The position numbers and the translations under genes were made by a program. Of a DNA stretch of 42,129 nucleotides, positions 8,247-17,643 are shown piece by piece. Source of the stretch: Modestobacter lapidis (GTDB taxonomy: Bacteria; Actinomycetota; Actinomycetes; Mycobacteriales; Geodermatophilaceae); contig JABAKE010000026.1 in assembly GCA_019779905.1 (NCBI GenBank), forward strand, positions 1 through 42,129, written 5' to 3'. The notes below the pieces were generated by a model that saw only the letters and a program-made list of their open reading frames with translations, ran no database searches and was not told where the DNA came from. Position 1 is the first letter of the stretch, and the number at the start of each line of letters is the position of its first letter.

Positions 8247-8252
8247 ACGGTA
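8247..8252 (-). promoter_or_regulatory. putative -10 hexamer TACCGT of add (leaderless)
   Basis: On the minus strand TACCGT is followed by 6 nt and then the GTG start of add, placing transcription initiation at or near the start codon. Similar TANNNT hexamers precede galE, the D,D-carboxypeptidase gene, mdh, purN and sucC at the same distance. Confidence 0.45.
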
Positions 8253-8275
8253 CTGACCGTTGCTACGGCACCACA

Positions 8276-8464
8276 CGGCACGCCCGCAAGGGCGTTCCGT
8301 GGCGACGTCGCGGGGCCGGAGGCTCCCGACGGAGACGCGGGCAGCGGCTCAGCGCAAACCGGGCACGGCACCGCCCGGAACGGGCTCCGTGGCCAAGGCG
8401 CGGGGCCCGGAGGGCTCCCGCCGCGGACGCGGGAAACGGCTCAACGCCAACCGGGCACGGCACC
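8276..8464. repeat. tandem pair of about 91-bp structured repeats upstream of add
   Basis: Two direct copies (about 8276-8371 and 8368-8464) share the order hairpin, TCCGTGGC, CGCGGGGCC, GGAG..CTCCCG, ACGCGG, CGGCTCA-CGC-AACCGGGCACGGCACC. Copy 1 opens with the hairpin ACGCCC-GCAA-GGGCGT and copy 2 with GCCCG-GAA-CGGGC: different sequence, same fold. The pair lies between the end of the ABC-2 permease gene and the start of add, so it may be a terminator or leader element. Confidence 0.65.
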
Positions 8465-8503
8465 TGGCGGCGGTGTCGTCCGGAGGGCGACGGCGTGCAC
8501 CGC

Positions 8504-9307
8504 TCAGTCCTGCCACCGGAAGGTCCGCACGCACAGCACCAGCCCGACGACGCACCAGATGCCCAGCACCAGCGCGACCCGGCCCAGCTCCCAGCTGCCG
8601 GCCGGTTCCTGGGCGGCGAGTGCGTCGGGCAGGAACACCGACCGCAGGCCCTGGGCCATCCACTTCAGCGGGAACAACGCGGCCACCGTCTGCAGCCAGG
8701 TCGGGACCTCGCTGAACTGGAAGAAGACACCGGAGATGAACTGCAGCACCAGCGCGACAGGAGTGACCGTGGCCGAGGCCGACCGGCCGTTGCGGGCCAG
8801 ACTGGAGATGGCGATGCCCAACAGCGTGCAGGCCGCCGAACCCAGCGCGGCGACCCAGGCGAAGGTCAGCCACTCGCTGCCTGTGGGCAGCGCGATGTCG
8901 TAGAACACCGTGCCGATGGCCAGCAGGATCACCACGATCGCCACCGTGACGACGAGGACCTGGACCACCTTGCCCACGAAGAAGGCGCTCTTCGGCATCG
9001 GGGTGCCGGCCAGGCCCTTCAGGGTGCCGTCCGAGCGCTCGGTGGCGATGCTGATCGCCATGTTCTGCAGGCTGGCCCCGAGGATCCCGGCGGCGATCAC
9101 CCCGGCCATGAAGTACTGGGTGAACGAGACCCCGCTGCCCAGGTCGTAGTCGAGCACCGCCCCGAAGACCAGCAGCAGGATCACCGGGAACATCAGCGTG
9201 AAGACGACGGACTCCCGCTGCCGGAAGAACTCCTTGAGCTCCACCCCGGCGCGGGTGCGGCAGACGCTCGCCACCGACGGCAGCACCCGCCCGGTCACCG
9301 CGGTCAT
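8504..9307 (-). CDS. ABC-2 type transporter permease
   Basis: A 267-residue integral membrane protein with about six hydrophobic segments. These include VVFTLMFPVILLLVFGAVL near residue 35, FMAGVIAAGILGASLQNMA near 65, VLVVTVAIVVILLAIGTV near 120, and a C-terminal segment ending VGLVLCVRTFRWQD. The segment carrying IATERSDGTLKGLAGTPMP is typical of ABC-2 (DrrB-like) exporter permeases. Its start overlaps the stop of the ATPase gene by 4 bp, so the two form one two-gene exporter. The substrate is not evident; drug, lipid or peptide export are all possible. Confidence 0.9.
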   Translation of the reverse strand: MTAVTGRVLPSVASVCRTRAGVELKEFFRQRESVVFTLMFPVILLLVFGAVLDYDLGSGVSFTQYFMAGVIAAGILGASLQNMAISIATERSDGTLKGLAGTPMPKSAFFVGKVVQVLVVTVAIVVILLAIGTVFYDIALPTGSEWLTFAWVAALGSAACTLLGIAISSLARNGRSASATVTPVALVLQFISGVFFQFSEVPTWLQTVAALFPLKWMAQGLRSVFLPDALAAQEPAGSWELGRVALVLGIWCVVGLVLCVRTFRWQD

Positions 9308-10197
9308 GAGAGGTCCTCCCCGATCATCCGCAGGTACACGTCTTCCAGGGTCGGCCGGGCGACCGCGAGGTCGGGCACCTCGCCCGGGAACCGGGTGGCC
9401 AGTTCACCGACGAACCCCGTCGGGGTGGCGGTCTCGGCGGTGCGCCGCACGCCGTGCTCGGTCCAGGTGACCACCGCCGGGGCCGAGCCGCGCCCACCGA
9501 GCTCGGCGGGCACGGCGACCTCGACCAGCCGGCCGCGGGCGATGACCCCCACCCGGTCGGCCAGCTCCTCGGCCTCGTCCAGGTAGTGGGTGGTCAGCAG
9601 CATCGTCGTCCCGAGGTCGCGCAGCGACCGGATCAGCGACCAGAACTGGCGGCGCGCCTCCGGGTCGAACCCGGTGGTCGGCTCGTCCAGGAACAGCAGC
9701 CGGGGGCGGCCGACGATGCCCAGCGCGACGTCCAGCCGGCGGCGCTGCCCGCCGGACAGGCTCCGGCCGCGCGCCCCGGCCTTCTCGGTGAGCCCCACGA
9801 GCTCGAGCACCTCGGCCGGGTCCCGCGGGTCGGCGTAGTAGGACGCCTGGGCCCGCAGCAGCTCCAGGCAGGTCAGCTGGCTGTCACCGGCCCCGGACTG
9901 CAGCACGATGCCGATGTCGGCCTTCCAGCGCCGCCCGCCGGTCGCCGGGTCGACGCCCAGCACCTGGACGTCGCCGCCGTCGCGCCGGCGGTACCCCTCG
10001 AGCACCTCAACGGTCGTCGTCTTGCCGGCGCCGTTGGGGCCGAGCAGCGCGAAGATCTCCCCGCGCCGGATGTCGAGGTCCACCCCGTCGACGGCGTTGC
10101 GGTCGCCGTAGCTCTTCACCAGGCCGCGGATGCTGATCGCGGCATCGGGGTCCAGCGGGGTGACGGCAGGCGCTGACACGGTCGACGGACGGCTCAC
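9304..10197 (-). CDS. ABC transporter ATP-binding protein (DrrA-like)
   Basis: A 297-residue single-domain ATPase: Walker A GPNGAGKTT (about residues 53-61), Q-loop region IVLQSGAGDSQ, signature LSGGQRRRLDVALG, Walker B LLFLDEPTTGFDP and switch His in LLTTHYLDEAEELADRV. The C-terminal extension ending LEDVYLRMIGEDL is typical of the DrrA/NodI exporter class. GTG 10197 starts the gene directly after the deoA-linked repeat. Together with the downstream permease it forms an exporter inserted between deoA and add. Confidence 0.9.
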   Translation of the reverse strand: MSRPSTVSAPAVTPLDPDAAISIRGLVKSYGDRNAVDGVDLDIRRGEIFALLGPNGAGKTTTVEVLEGYRRRDGGDVQVLGVDPATGGRRWKADIGIVLQSGAGDSQLTCLELLRAQASYYADPRDPAEVLELVGLTEKAGARGRSLSGGQRRRLDVALGIVGRPRLLFLDEPTTGFDPEARRQFWSLIRSLRDLGTTMLLTTHYLDEAEELADRVGVIARGRLVEVAVPAELGGRGSAPAVVTWTEHGVRRTAETATPTGFVGELATRFPGEVPDLAVARPTLEDVYLRMIGEDLS

Positions 10198-10225
10198 GAG
10201 CCGACAGTCTCCTCCACCTGCCTGT

Positions 10226-10285
10226 GGCCCCCTCGCAGGGTCCCGCCGCGAGCCTGCGATTGGTGGGGGGCGAGGGGGTCCTTCC

Positions 10286-10288
<3 letters not shown>
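10226..10288 (-). repeat. stop-anchored GGACC/GGCC hairpin, copy 2 (after deoA)
   Basis: Read on the minus strand, the deoA TGA stop is followed by GGAA and GGACCCCCTCGC. It then has the inner stem with core AATCGCAGGCTCG, CCCTG, and the closing arm GCGAGGGGGCC. The outer helix pairs fully apart from the bulged A. Confidence 0.8.
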
Positions 10289-11565
<1,277 letters not shown>

Positions 11566-11569
<4 letters not shown>

Positions 11570-12009
11570 CGGGTTCCCTGGTCGTTCCCGCGGGCCGCGG
11601 CGAGCAGGTCCTCGGGCCCGAAGGCGTCGGGCAGCACCTCGCGCATCGGCACGATGCCGAGGGACACCGTCTCGATCAGCATCGCCGGGCCGCCGTGCTC
11701 CCACAGCAGCTGCCGGCACCGCCCGCACGGCATCAACGGCCGGCCGTCGCCACCGACGCAGGCCACCGCGACCAGCCGCCCGCCGCCGCTGCGCGCCAGG
11801 TCGCTGACCATGCCGCACTCGGCGCACAGCCCGAGGCCGTAGGAGGCGTTCTCCACGTTGCAGCCGGTGACCACCCGGCCGTCGTCCACCAGCCCGGCCA
11901 CGCCCACCGGGAAGCGGGAGTACGGCGCGTAGGCGTGGGTCATCGCCTCCCGCGCGGCCGCCCGCAGCGCGTGCCAGTCGACGTCCACTGCGCTGATGGG
12001 CTCGCTCAT
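11566..12009 (-). CDS. cdd: cytidine deaminase
   Basis: Hydrolytic deamination of cytidine and deoxycytidine to uridine and deoxyuridine. The 147-residue homotetrameric-type enzyme shows the zinc and proton-shuttle motif CAECGMVSDL (Cys, Ala, catalytic Glu) and the second zinc motif PCGRCRQ, plus CNVENASYGLGLCAE. It starts 10 bp after the upstream permease stop and overlaps deoA, making one operon of import, deamination and phosphorolysis. Confidence 0.95.
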
Positions 12010-12019
12010 GCGGCGCTCA

Positions 12020-13300
12020 CTAGTTCTCCCCTCGTCGGTAGACCAGCCCGTCGGCCTTCGGCATGCGCAATCGCTGGGAGGCCAGCGACAGCACCAGCAG
12101 CGTGATCAGGTGCGGAGTGAAGGAGACGATGCCCTCGGGGAGCTCGTCGATGGTCAGGAAGCCGACCAGCCCGCCGGCGGCGAAGGCCGCGGCCAGCACC
12201 GCCTGCACCAGCTTCCGGCGGGTGGCCTGCCAGACGGCCACCCCGATCAGCAGCACCGCGATCAGCAGCAGCAGCGCGACCACCGCCTCCCGGCTGCGCA
12301 GCTGGAGTGCGTCGGCGAAGCCGAACAGCCCGGCGCCGGCGGCCAGCCCGCCCGGCCGCCAGTTGCCGAAGATCAGCGCGGCGAGGCCGATGAAGCCGCG
12401 GCCACCGGTCTGCCCCTCGCGGTAGATGTTGGCCACGAACACGAGGAACACCCCGCCGAGGCCGGCGAGCGCGCCGGAGATCAGCACGGCGATGTACTTC
12501 AGCCGGTACACCGGCACGCCGAGGGAGTCCGCCGCCGCCGGGTTCTCCCCGCAGGAGCGCAGCCGCAGCCCGAACGCCGTGCGCCACAGCAGGAGGTAGG
12601 TCGCCGGGATGAGCAGCACGGCCAGCACGGTGAGCACGCCCACGTCGTTGGTGACGCCCCGCAGCAGCCCGGCCAGGTCCGACAGCAGGAACCAGTGCCG
12701 GGATTCCAGGTCCCCGAGCAGATCGGGCCCGGAGGACAGCACCGGCAGGGAGAAGTCCGGTGGTCGGCTGGCCAGCGCCGGCGACTGGGTCACCCCGCCA
12801 CCGGCCGGGTTGTCGGTGTAGACCAGTTCGGAGAGGAACCGCACGACGCCCTCGGCGAGGATGTTGATCGCCACCCCGGAGACCACGTGGTCGACCCCGA
12901 AGGTCACCGTGGCGACGGCGTGCACCAGGCCCCCGAGCGCGCCGAACACCGCGCCGCCGATGAGCGCTCCGGCCCAGCCCCACTGGTAGCCGGCCCAGCC
13001 GGCACCCCAGGTGCCCAGGACCATCATGCCCTCGAGGCCGATGTTGACCACGCCGGCACGTTCGGAGAACAACCCGCCCAGAGCCACCAGCGCCAGCGGC
13101 ACGGCCAGCAGCAGCGCGGCGCTGAACGTCGAGGACGACGTCAGGGCCTGCTCACCCGAGATCACCCGGACCGCGGACAGCAGCACCAGCAGCCCGACGA
13201 GCACGTAGACCAGGCGGCGGGCGCGGTTGCCACCGAGCAGCCGCTCGGTGAGCCGGCCGCGGCCGGCGCCGGCCGAGGGTGGGACGGTCGCCGTGCTCAT
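12020..13300 (-). CDS. nucleoside ABC transporter permease (second subunit)
   Basis: A 426-residue inner-membrane permease of the branched-chain/ribose/BMP superfamily, resembling NupQ/YufQ or BmpC. The characteristic loop GLFSERAGVVNIGLEGMMVLG is at about residues 72-92 and GENPAAADSLGVPVYRLKY near 265. About nine hydrophobic segments are visible. It overlaps the first permease gene by 4 bp and is followed by cdd and deoA, strongly suggesting nucleosides as substrate. Confidence 0.9.
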   Translation of the reverse strand: MSTATVPPSAGAGRGRLTERLLGGNRARRLVYVLVGLLVLLSAVRVISGEQALTSSSTFSAALLLAVPLALVALGGLFSERAGVVNIGLEGMMVLGTWGAGWAGYQWGWAGALIGGAVFGALGGLVHAVATVTFGVDHVVSGVAINILAEGVVRFLSELVYTDNPAGGGVTQSPALASRPPDFSLPVLSSGPDLLGDLESRHWFLLSDLAGLLRGVTNDVGVLTVLAVLLIPATYLLLWRTAFGLRLRSCGENPAAADSLGVPVYRLKYIAVLISGALAGLGGVFLVFVANIYREGQTGGRGFIGLAALIFGNWRPGGLAAGAGLFGFADALQLRSREAVVALLLLIAVLLIGVAVWQATRRKLVQAVLAAAFAAGGLVGFLTIDELPEGIVSFTPHLITLLVLSLASQRLRMPKADGLVYRRGEN

Positions 13301-14544
13301 GCCCCTGCCCCCTGACGCGCGTCGCCGGACGCGTTGCGGACGCCGGTACCGGTTCCGATGCCGGTGGTCGGTCCGTCGTCGGGCGGCGGCCCGCCACCGG
13401 GGCGCTGTCCCCCGCCGGTGCTGCCGTTCCCGGTGGACGGCGGCGCGACGGCCTGCGCGCTGCCCCGCTCGGCCTGCCGGCGGGTGATCTGCCGGGCCAC
13501 CTGGTTGGCGATGACCACGGCCAGCACGATCGTGCCCTGGATGATCGTGACCACCGAGGCGGGGATGCCCTCGAACTGCAGCGGGATGGCGGCCCGGTCC
13601 AGGAACCCGAACAGCAGCGCGGCCAGGGCGATCCCCAGGGGGCTGTTGCGGCCCAGCAGCGCCACCGCGATGCCGAGGAAACCCAGCCCGGTGGTGAACT
13701 CCGTGCCGTAGTGGTGCGAGGTGCCCAGCAGGTCCGGCAGTCCGATCAGCCCGGCGACCGCCCCGGAGATGAGCATCGTCTTCAGGACCATGCCCCGGGC
13801 GTCGACCCCGCTGGCGGTCGCGGCGGAGGGCGACAGGCCGGTGGCGCGCAGGTCGAACCCGAAGCGGGTGCGCTTGATCAGCACCGAGACCATCAGGCCG
13901 GCGACGACCGCGACCAGCAGGAAGCCGTACATCTCGGTCCGCGGCTCGGCCAGCCCGACGCCGGTGAGCAGCCCGTTCAGCCCGGGGACCCAGCCGGATT
14001 CGGGGATCTCCGCGGTGGTGATGATGGAGGCGCCCGGCGGGCTGCCCCGCAGCGGGCCGGTCAGCAGGTAGGACGCCAGTCCCAGGGCGATGAAGTTGAG
14101 CATGATCGAACTGATCACCTCGCTCACGCCCCGGGTCACCTTGAGCACCGCGACGATGCCGGCCCACAGCGCCCCCACGACCATCGCGACCACGATGATC
14201 AACAGCACGTGCAACGGCCCGGGCAGCGCGACGGCGGCACCCGCCGCGGCGGCCACGATGGTGGCCAGCCGGTACTGCCCCTCCACGCCGATGTTGAACA
14301 GCCCCATCCGGAAGGCGACCGAGACGGCCAGCCCGGCCAGGAACAGCGGGATCGCCCGGTTGACGATCACCACGATCGCCTGCGTCTGCTGGGCCGGGGT
14401 GTCCCCGAAGTCGAGCATGACGCGCAGGGCGGCGAACGGGCTCTCGCCGATGAGGACGATGACCAGGCCGGAGATCACCAGCGCGGTGACGATGGCCAGC
14501 AGCGGCGCGAGGAGCGCCGGACCGATCCGGCGGAGGGCCGTCAC
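13297..14544 (-). CDS. nucleoside ABC transporter permease (first subunit)
   Basis: A 415-residue permease resembling NupP/YufP. It has an N-terminal membrane segment, the FRMGLFNIGVEGQY loop near residue 80, and then several TM helices. The Gly/Pro-rich, polar C-terminal tail of about 60 residues (PPSTGNGSTGGGQRPGGG) is longer than usual and likely cytosolic and disordered. The GTG start overlaps the ATPase stop by 4 bp. Confidence 0.9.
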   Translation of the reverse strand: MTALRRIGPALLAPLLAIVTALVISGLVIVLIGESPFAALRVMLDFGDTPAQQTQAIVVIVNRAIPLFLAGLAVSVAFRMGLFNIGVEGQYRLATIVAAAAGAAVALPGPLHVLLIIVVAMVVGALWAGIVAVLKVTRGVSEVISSIMLNFIALGLASYLLTGPLRGSPPGASIITTAEIPESGWVPGLNGLLTGVGLAEPRTEMYGFLLVAVVAGLMVSVLIKRTRFGFDLRATGLSPSAATASGVDARGMVLKTMLISGAVAGLIGLPDLLGTSHHYGTEFTTGLGFLGIAVALLGRNSPLGIALAALLFGFLDRAAIPLQFEGIPASVVTIIQGTIVLAVVIANQVARQITRRQAERGSAQAVAPPSTGNGSTGGGQRPGGGPPPDDGPTTGIGTGTGVRNASGDARQGAGA

Positions 14545-16067
14545 GCGTCCACCTCGCGGGCGCCGGTCATGTGCCCGCCGAGTTCCTCGGGAGTCAGCCG
14601 CGCCGGGTCGAGGGTGGCGACCAGAGCCCCGCGGAGCATCACGTGCAGCGTGTCCGAGAGGCCGATGAGCTCGTCGAGGTCGGCCGAGACCAGCACGATC
14701 CCCATCCCCTCCGCGCGCGCGTCCTTGAGCAGCTCCCAGATGACCGACTGGGCACCGACGTCGACGCCGCGGGTCGGATGGGCGGCGATCAGCAGCCGGG
14801 GCCGGGCGCTCATCTCCCGGCCGACGATCAGCTTCTGCTGGTTCCCGCCGGAGAGGGCGAGGGCGAGGGTGTCCGGGCCGGGCGCGCGGACGTCGTACTC
14901 GCGCATGATCCGGTCGGTGTCCTGCCGGGCGCCCTTGCGATCGATGAACAGGCCCTTCACCGACGGTGGGCGGGTCTGGTGGCCCAGGATCCGGTTCTCC
15001 CAGAGCGGCGCCTCCAGCAGTATCCCCTGCCGGTGGCGGTCCTCGGGGATGAAGCCCAGCCCCTCCTCCCGGCGGCGCCGGGTGCTCCAGCCGCTGATGT
15101 CCGCACCGGCCAGCGCGACGGCGCCGGACGTGGGCGGGCGCAAGCCCATGATCGCGTCGACGAGCTCGGCCTGGCCGTTGCCCTCGACGCCGGCGATGCC
15201 CACCACCTCGCCCTCGCGGACGGTCAGCGAGACGTCGTCCACCACGGACCGGCCGCCCGCGACCACGGTCAGGCCGCGCAGCTCCAGCACCGGGGTGTCG
15301 CGGACCGTGGAGTCGCGCTTCTGCGGGGTGGGCAGCTCCGCACCGACCATCAGCTCGGCCAGCTGCCCGGCCGTCGTCGTCCGCGGGTCGGCGGTGCCCA
15401 CGGTGGTGCCGCGGCGGATCACGGTGATCGCGTCGGCGACCCGGCGGACCTCGTCCAGCTTGTGGGAGATGAAGATGACGGTGAGGCCCTCGCGCTTGAG
15501 CTCGGCCAGGTTGCCGAACAGCTCGTCGACCTCCTGGGGCACCAGCACGGCCGTGGGTTCGTCGAGGATGAGCGTGCGGGCCCCGCGGTAGAGCACCTTG
15601 GCGATCTCCACCCGCTGCCGGTCGCCGACACCCAGCTCCTCGACCAGGGTGTCGGGGTCGAGACCCAGCGCGTAGCTGTCGGAGATCTCGCGGATGCGGC
15701 GGCGGGCCGTGGTGCGGTCCAGCCGGCCACCCCGGGTCGGCTCGCTGCCCAGCACGACGTTCTCCAGCACGGTGAAGTTGTCGGCGAGCATGAAGTGCTG
15801 GTGGACCATGCCGATACCCGCGGCGATGGCGTCGGAGGGGCTGCGCAGGGTGACCGGCTTCCCGTCGAGCAGGATCTCGCCCTCGTCGGGCCGGTGCATG
15901 CCGTAGAGCGTCTTCATCAACGTCGACTTGCCGGCGCCGTTCTCACCGACGATGGCGTGCACCTCACCGCGCCGCACCCGCAGTGCGATGTCCCGGTTGG
16001 CCACCACACCCGGGAAGCGCTTGGTGATGCCGCGCAGCTCGACCGCCAGCGGTGCCGGCTCGTTCAA
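14541..16067 (-). CDS. nucleoside ABC transporter, double ATP-binding protein
   Basis: 508 residues with two ABC domains, as in NupO/YufO and RbsA-type ATPases. Domain 1 has Walker A GENGAGKST, signature LGVGDRQRVEI and Walker B LILDEPTAVL. Domain 2 has a degenerate P-loop GVEGNGQAEL, signature LSGGNQQK and LLIAAHPTRGVDVG. The TTG start at 16067 follows GAGGAG with 6-nt spacing and gives a family-length protein (LNEPAPLAVELRGITKRF). An ATG at 16187 would add 40 poor residues and cover most of the intergenic space. A large hairpin separates it from the lipoprotein gene. Confidence 0.92.
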   Translation of the reverse strand: MNEPAPLAVELRGITKRFPGVVANRDIALRVRRGEVHAIVGENGAGKSTLMKTLYGMHRPDEGEILLDGKPVTLRSPSDAIAAGIGMVHQHFMLADNFTVLENVVLGSEPTRGGRLDRTTARRRIREISDSYALGLDPDTLVEELGVGDRQRVEIAKVLYRGARTLILDEPTAVLVPQEVDELFGNLAELKREGLTVIFISHKLDEVRRVADAITVIRRGTTVGTADPRTTTAGQLAELMVGAELPTPQKRDSTVRDTPVLELRGLTVVAGGRSVVDDVSLTVREGEVVGIAGVEGNGQAELVDAIMGLRPPTSGAVALAGADISGWSTRRRREEGLGFIPEDRHRQGILLEAPLWENRILGHQTRPPSVKGLFIDRKGARQDTDRIMREYDVRAPGPDTLALALSGGNQQKLIVGREMSARPRLLIAAHPTRGVDVGAQSVIWELLKDARAEGMGIVLVSADLDELIGLSDTLHVMLRGALVATLDPARLTPEELGGHMTGAREVDA

Positions 16068-16194
16068 CGGGGTCTCCTCGGGGCCGGTGCGGTGGGTGTC
16101 GCACGGGTTCGGCGAGCCGCCGGGTGCGGAGGTCGCCCGGTCCGGGGGCCGCTCCTCGGCGTCCTCTCCGACGTCGAGACGGTACACACGGAAA

Positions 16195-16234
16195 GCGGCG
16201 GGCCCGGGCGGTGTGTACCGCCCGGGCCCGCCGC
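16195..16234. terminator. 18-bp hairpin between bmpA-type gene and transporter ATPase gene
   Basis: A perfect 18-bp stem (GCGGCGGGCCCGGGCGGT with its complement) closes a GTGT loop. It lies just after the lipoprotein stop and about 130 bp before the ATPase start on the same strand. It probably acts as a partial terminator or 3' stabiliser, allowing more binding protein than membrane complex. Confidence 0.8.
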
Positions 16235-16261
16235 CGTCCGGTGGTGCTCAGGACCGGTGGG

Positions 16262-17329
16262 TCACGGGGTCGTGGGAACCGTGATCTCGCCGTCGATGAT
16301 CTTCTGGCGGTACTCGTCGATCGTGGCCTGGATGTCGTCGATGTAGCCACCGGAGGTCGACAGGCCGACACCCTCGGACTCCAGGTCGTAGACCACGTCC
16401 GTGCCGCCCTCGACCGAGCCGTCGGCGTAGGCGGTGATGAACTCCTCCACCGCGTTGTCGACCCGCTTGAGCATCGAGGTCATGATCACGGCCTGCTGAT
16501 CCGGCGGAGCGGTCAGGTACTGGTCGGAGTCGACGCCGATGGCGCGCTTGCCGGCCTCGACCGCGGCCTCGAAGACGCCCACCCCGGAGCCACCGGCGGC
16601 GTGGAAGACGATGTCCGCACCGTTCTGGTACATCCCCTGGGCGACCAGCTTGCCCTTCTGCGGGTCACCGAAGCCGCTGAAGTCACCGGCCGGCGACAGG
16701 TAGGAGACGTCCACGACGATGTCCGGGTTGACCGCCTTGGCGCCCGCGACGTAGCCCGCCTCGAACTTCTCGATCAGCGGGCTCTCCACGCCACCGACGA
16801 AACCGATGTGGTCGGTCTCGGTCTTCGACGCGGCGGCGACCCCGGCGAGGAAAGAGCCCTGCTCCTCGGCGAACAGCAGGCCGGTGACGTTCTCACCCTT
16901 CGAGCCGTCGCTGTTGGCGCCGTCGACCTGGGCGAAGGTGGTGTCCGGGAAGTCGGCGGCGACGTCGCCGATGACCTCGTCGTAGTTGAACCCCACGGCC
17001 AGCACCGGGTCGAAGCCCTGCTGGGCGAGCTGGGTGAGGAGCTCCGCCCGGTTGGAGGCGTCGTCGTTCGGGGACAGCGTCTGGAGGTTCTCCTCGACGG
17101 TGCCGCCGAGCGCCTCGACGGCCGCCTCGGCGCCGGCGTAGGCGGAGTCGTTGAACGACTTGTCACCGAGGCCGCCGGTGTCGAACGCGAGACCGATCTT
17201 CAGCTCCTCGGCGCTGCTGCCGCCGCCGTTGCCACCGCCGGCCTCGGGCTCGTCGCTGGCACAGGCCGCGAGGGCCAAGCTGCCGGCCAGCAGCAGGGCC
17301 GCTGCCTTCATCCCACGCACACGGCGCAA
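16262..17329 (-). CDS. BMP family nucleoside-binding lipoprotein
   Basis: Extracytoplasmic substrate-binding lipoprotein of the PnrA/BmpA/Med family for nucleoside import. It has an N-terminal signal (RRVRGMKAAALLLAGSLALA) with lipobox LAAC (Cys at about 23) and a Gly/Ser-rich linker. The mature domain contains IGLAFDTGGLGDKSFNDSAYAG, ADFPDTTFAQVDG and HAAGGSGVGVFEAA. TTG 17329 is chosen because GAGGAG lies 6 nt upstream and the Arg-rich n-region improves the signal; ATG 17311 is the alternative but lacks a ribosome site. It is the promoter-proximal gene of the importer, cdd and deoA operon. Confidence 0.93.
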   Translation of the reverse strand: MRRVRGMKAAALLLAGSLALAACASDEPEAGGGNGGGSSAEELKIGLAFDTGGLGDKSFNDSAYAGAEAAVEALGGTVEENLQTLSPNDDASNRAELLTQLAQQGFDPVLAVGFNYDEVIGDVAADFPDTTFAQVDGANSDGSKGENVTGLLFAEEQGSFLAGVAAASKTETDHIGFVGGVESPLIEKFEAGYVAGAKAVNPDIVVDVSYLSPAGDFSGFGDPQKGKLVAQGMYQNGADIVFHAAGGSGVGVFEAAVEAGKRAIGVDSDQYLTAPPDQQAVIMTSMLKRVDNAVEEFITAYADGSVEGGTDVVYDLESEGVGLSTSGGYIDDIQATIDEYRQKIIDGEITVPTTP

Positions 17330-17643
17330 GACGGTCTCCTCTCTCAGAGGGCGCCGGACGACGAGCGTCGCCCTCGCCCCAGTGGGTGTTCCGGGTCGAT
17401 CGCGGATCCGCACACCGTCCGGCAGTTCGCGCTGAGGCGGCCCGGCCAGGCGGCGGTGACTCCGGCACGCTAACCGCGCGTCCGCTGCCACGGCCCCCTC
17501 CGGTCTGGTACCGATGCCGGATCGTTGCCTCGCCGCACCACCTGCCCCGCACCGGCGCCCCTGCGCCGAGTCCACCGCGCCACCCCGGGCCGAGCCGTGC
17601 CGCCTCCCGTCCGGACCCGGCGCACCGGTTAGCGTGTCGGTCC
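17330..17643. promoter_or_regulatory. divergent promoter region between nucleoside importer and D,D-carboxypeptidase
   Basis: This 314-bp gap has no convincing gene. The identical 10-mer GGTTAGCGTG occurs once on each strand. On the minus strand its TAGCGT is at 17472-17467, giving a leader of roughly 130 nt to the lipoprotein TTG. On the plus strand TAGCGT is at 17630-17635, 8 nt before the carboxypeptidase ATG. I read both as -10 hexamers. No riboswitch fold was recognised. Confidence 0.5.
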
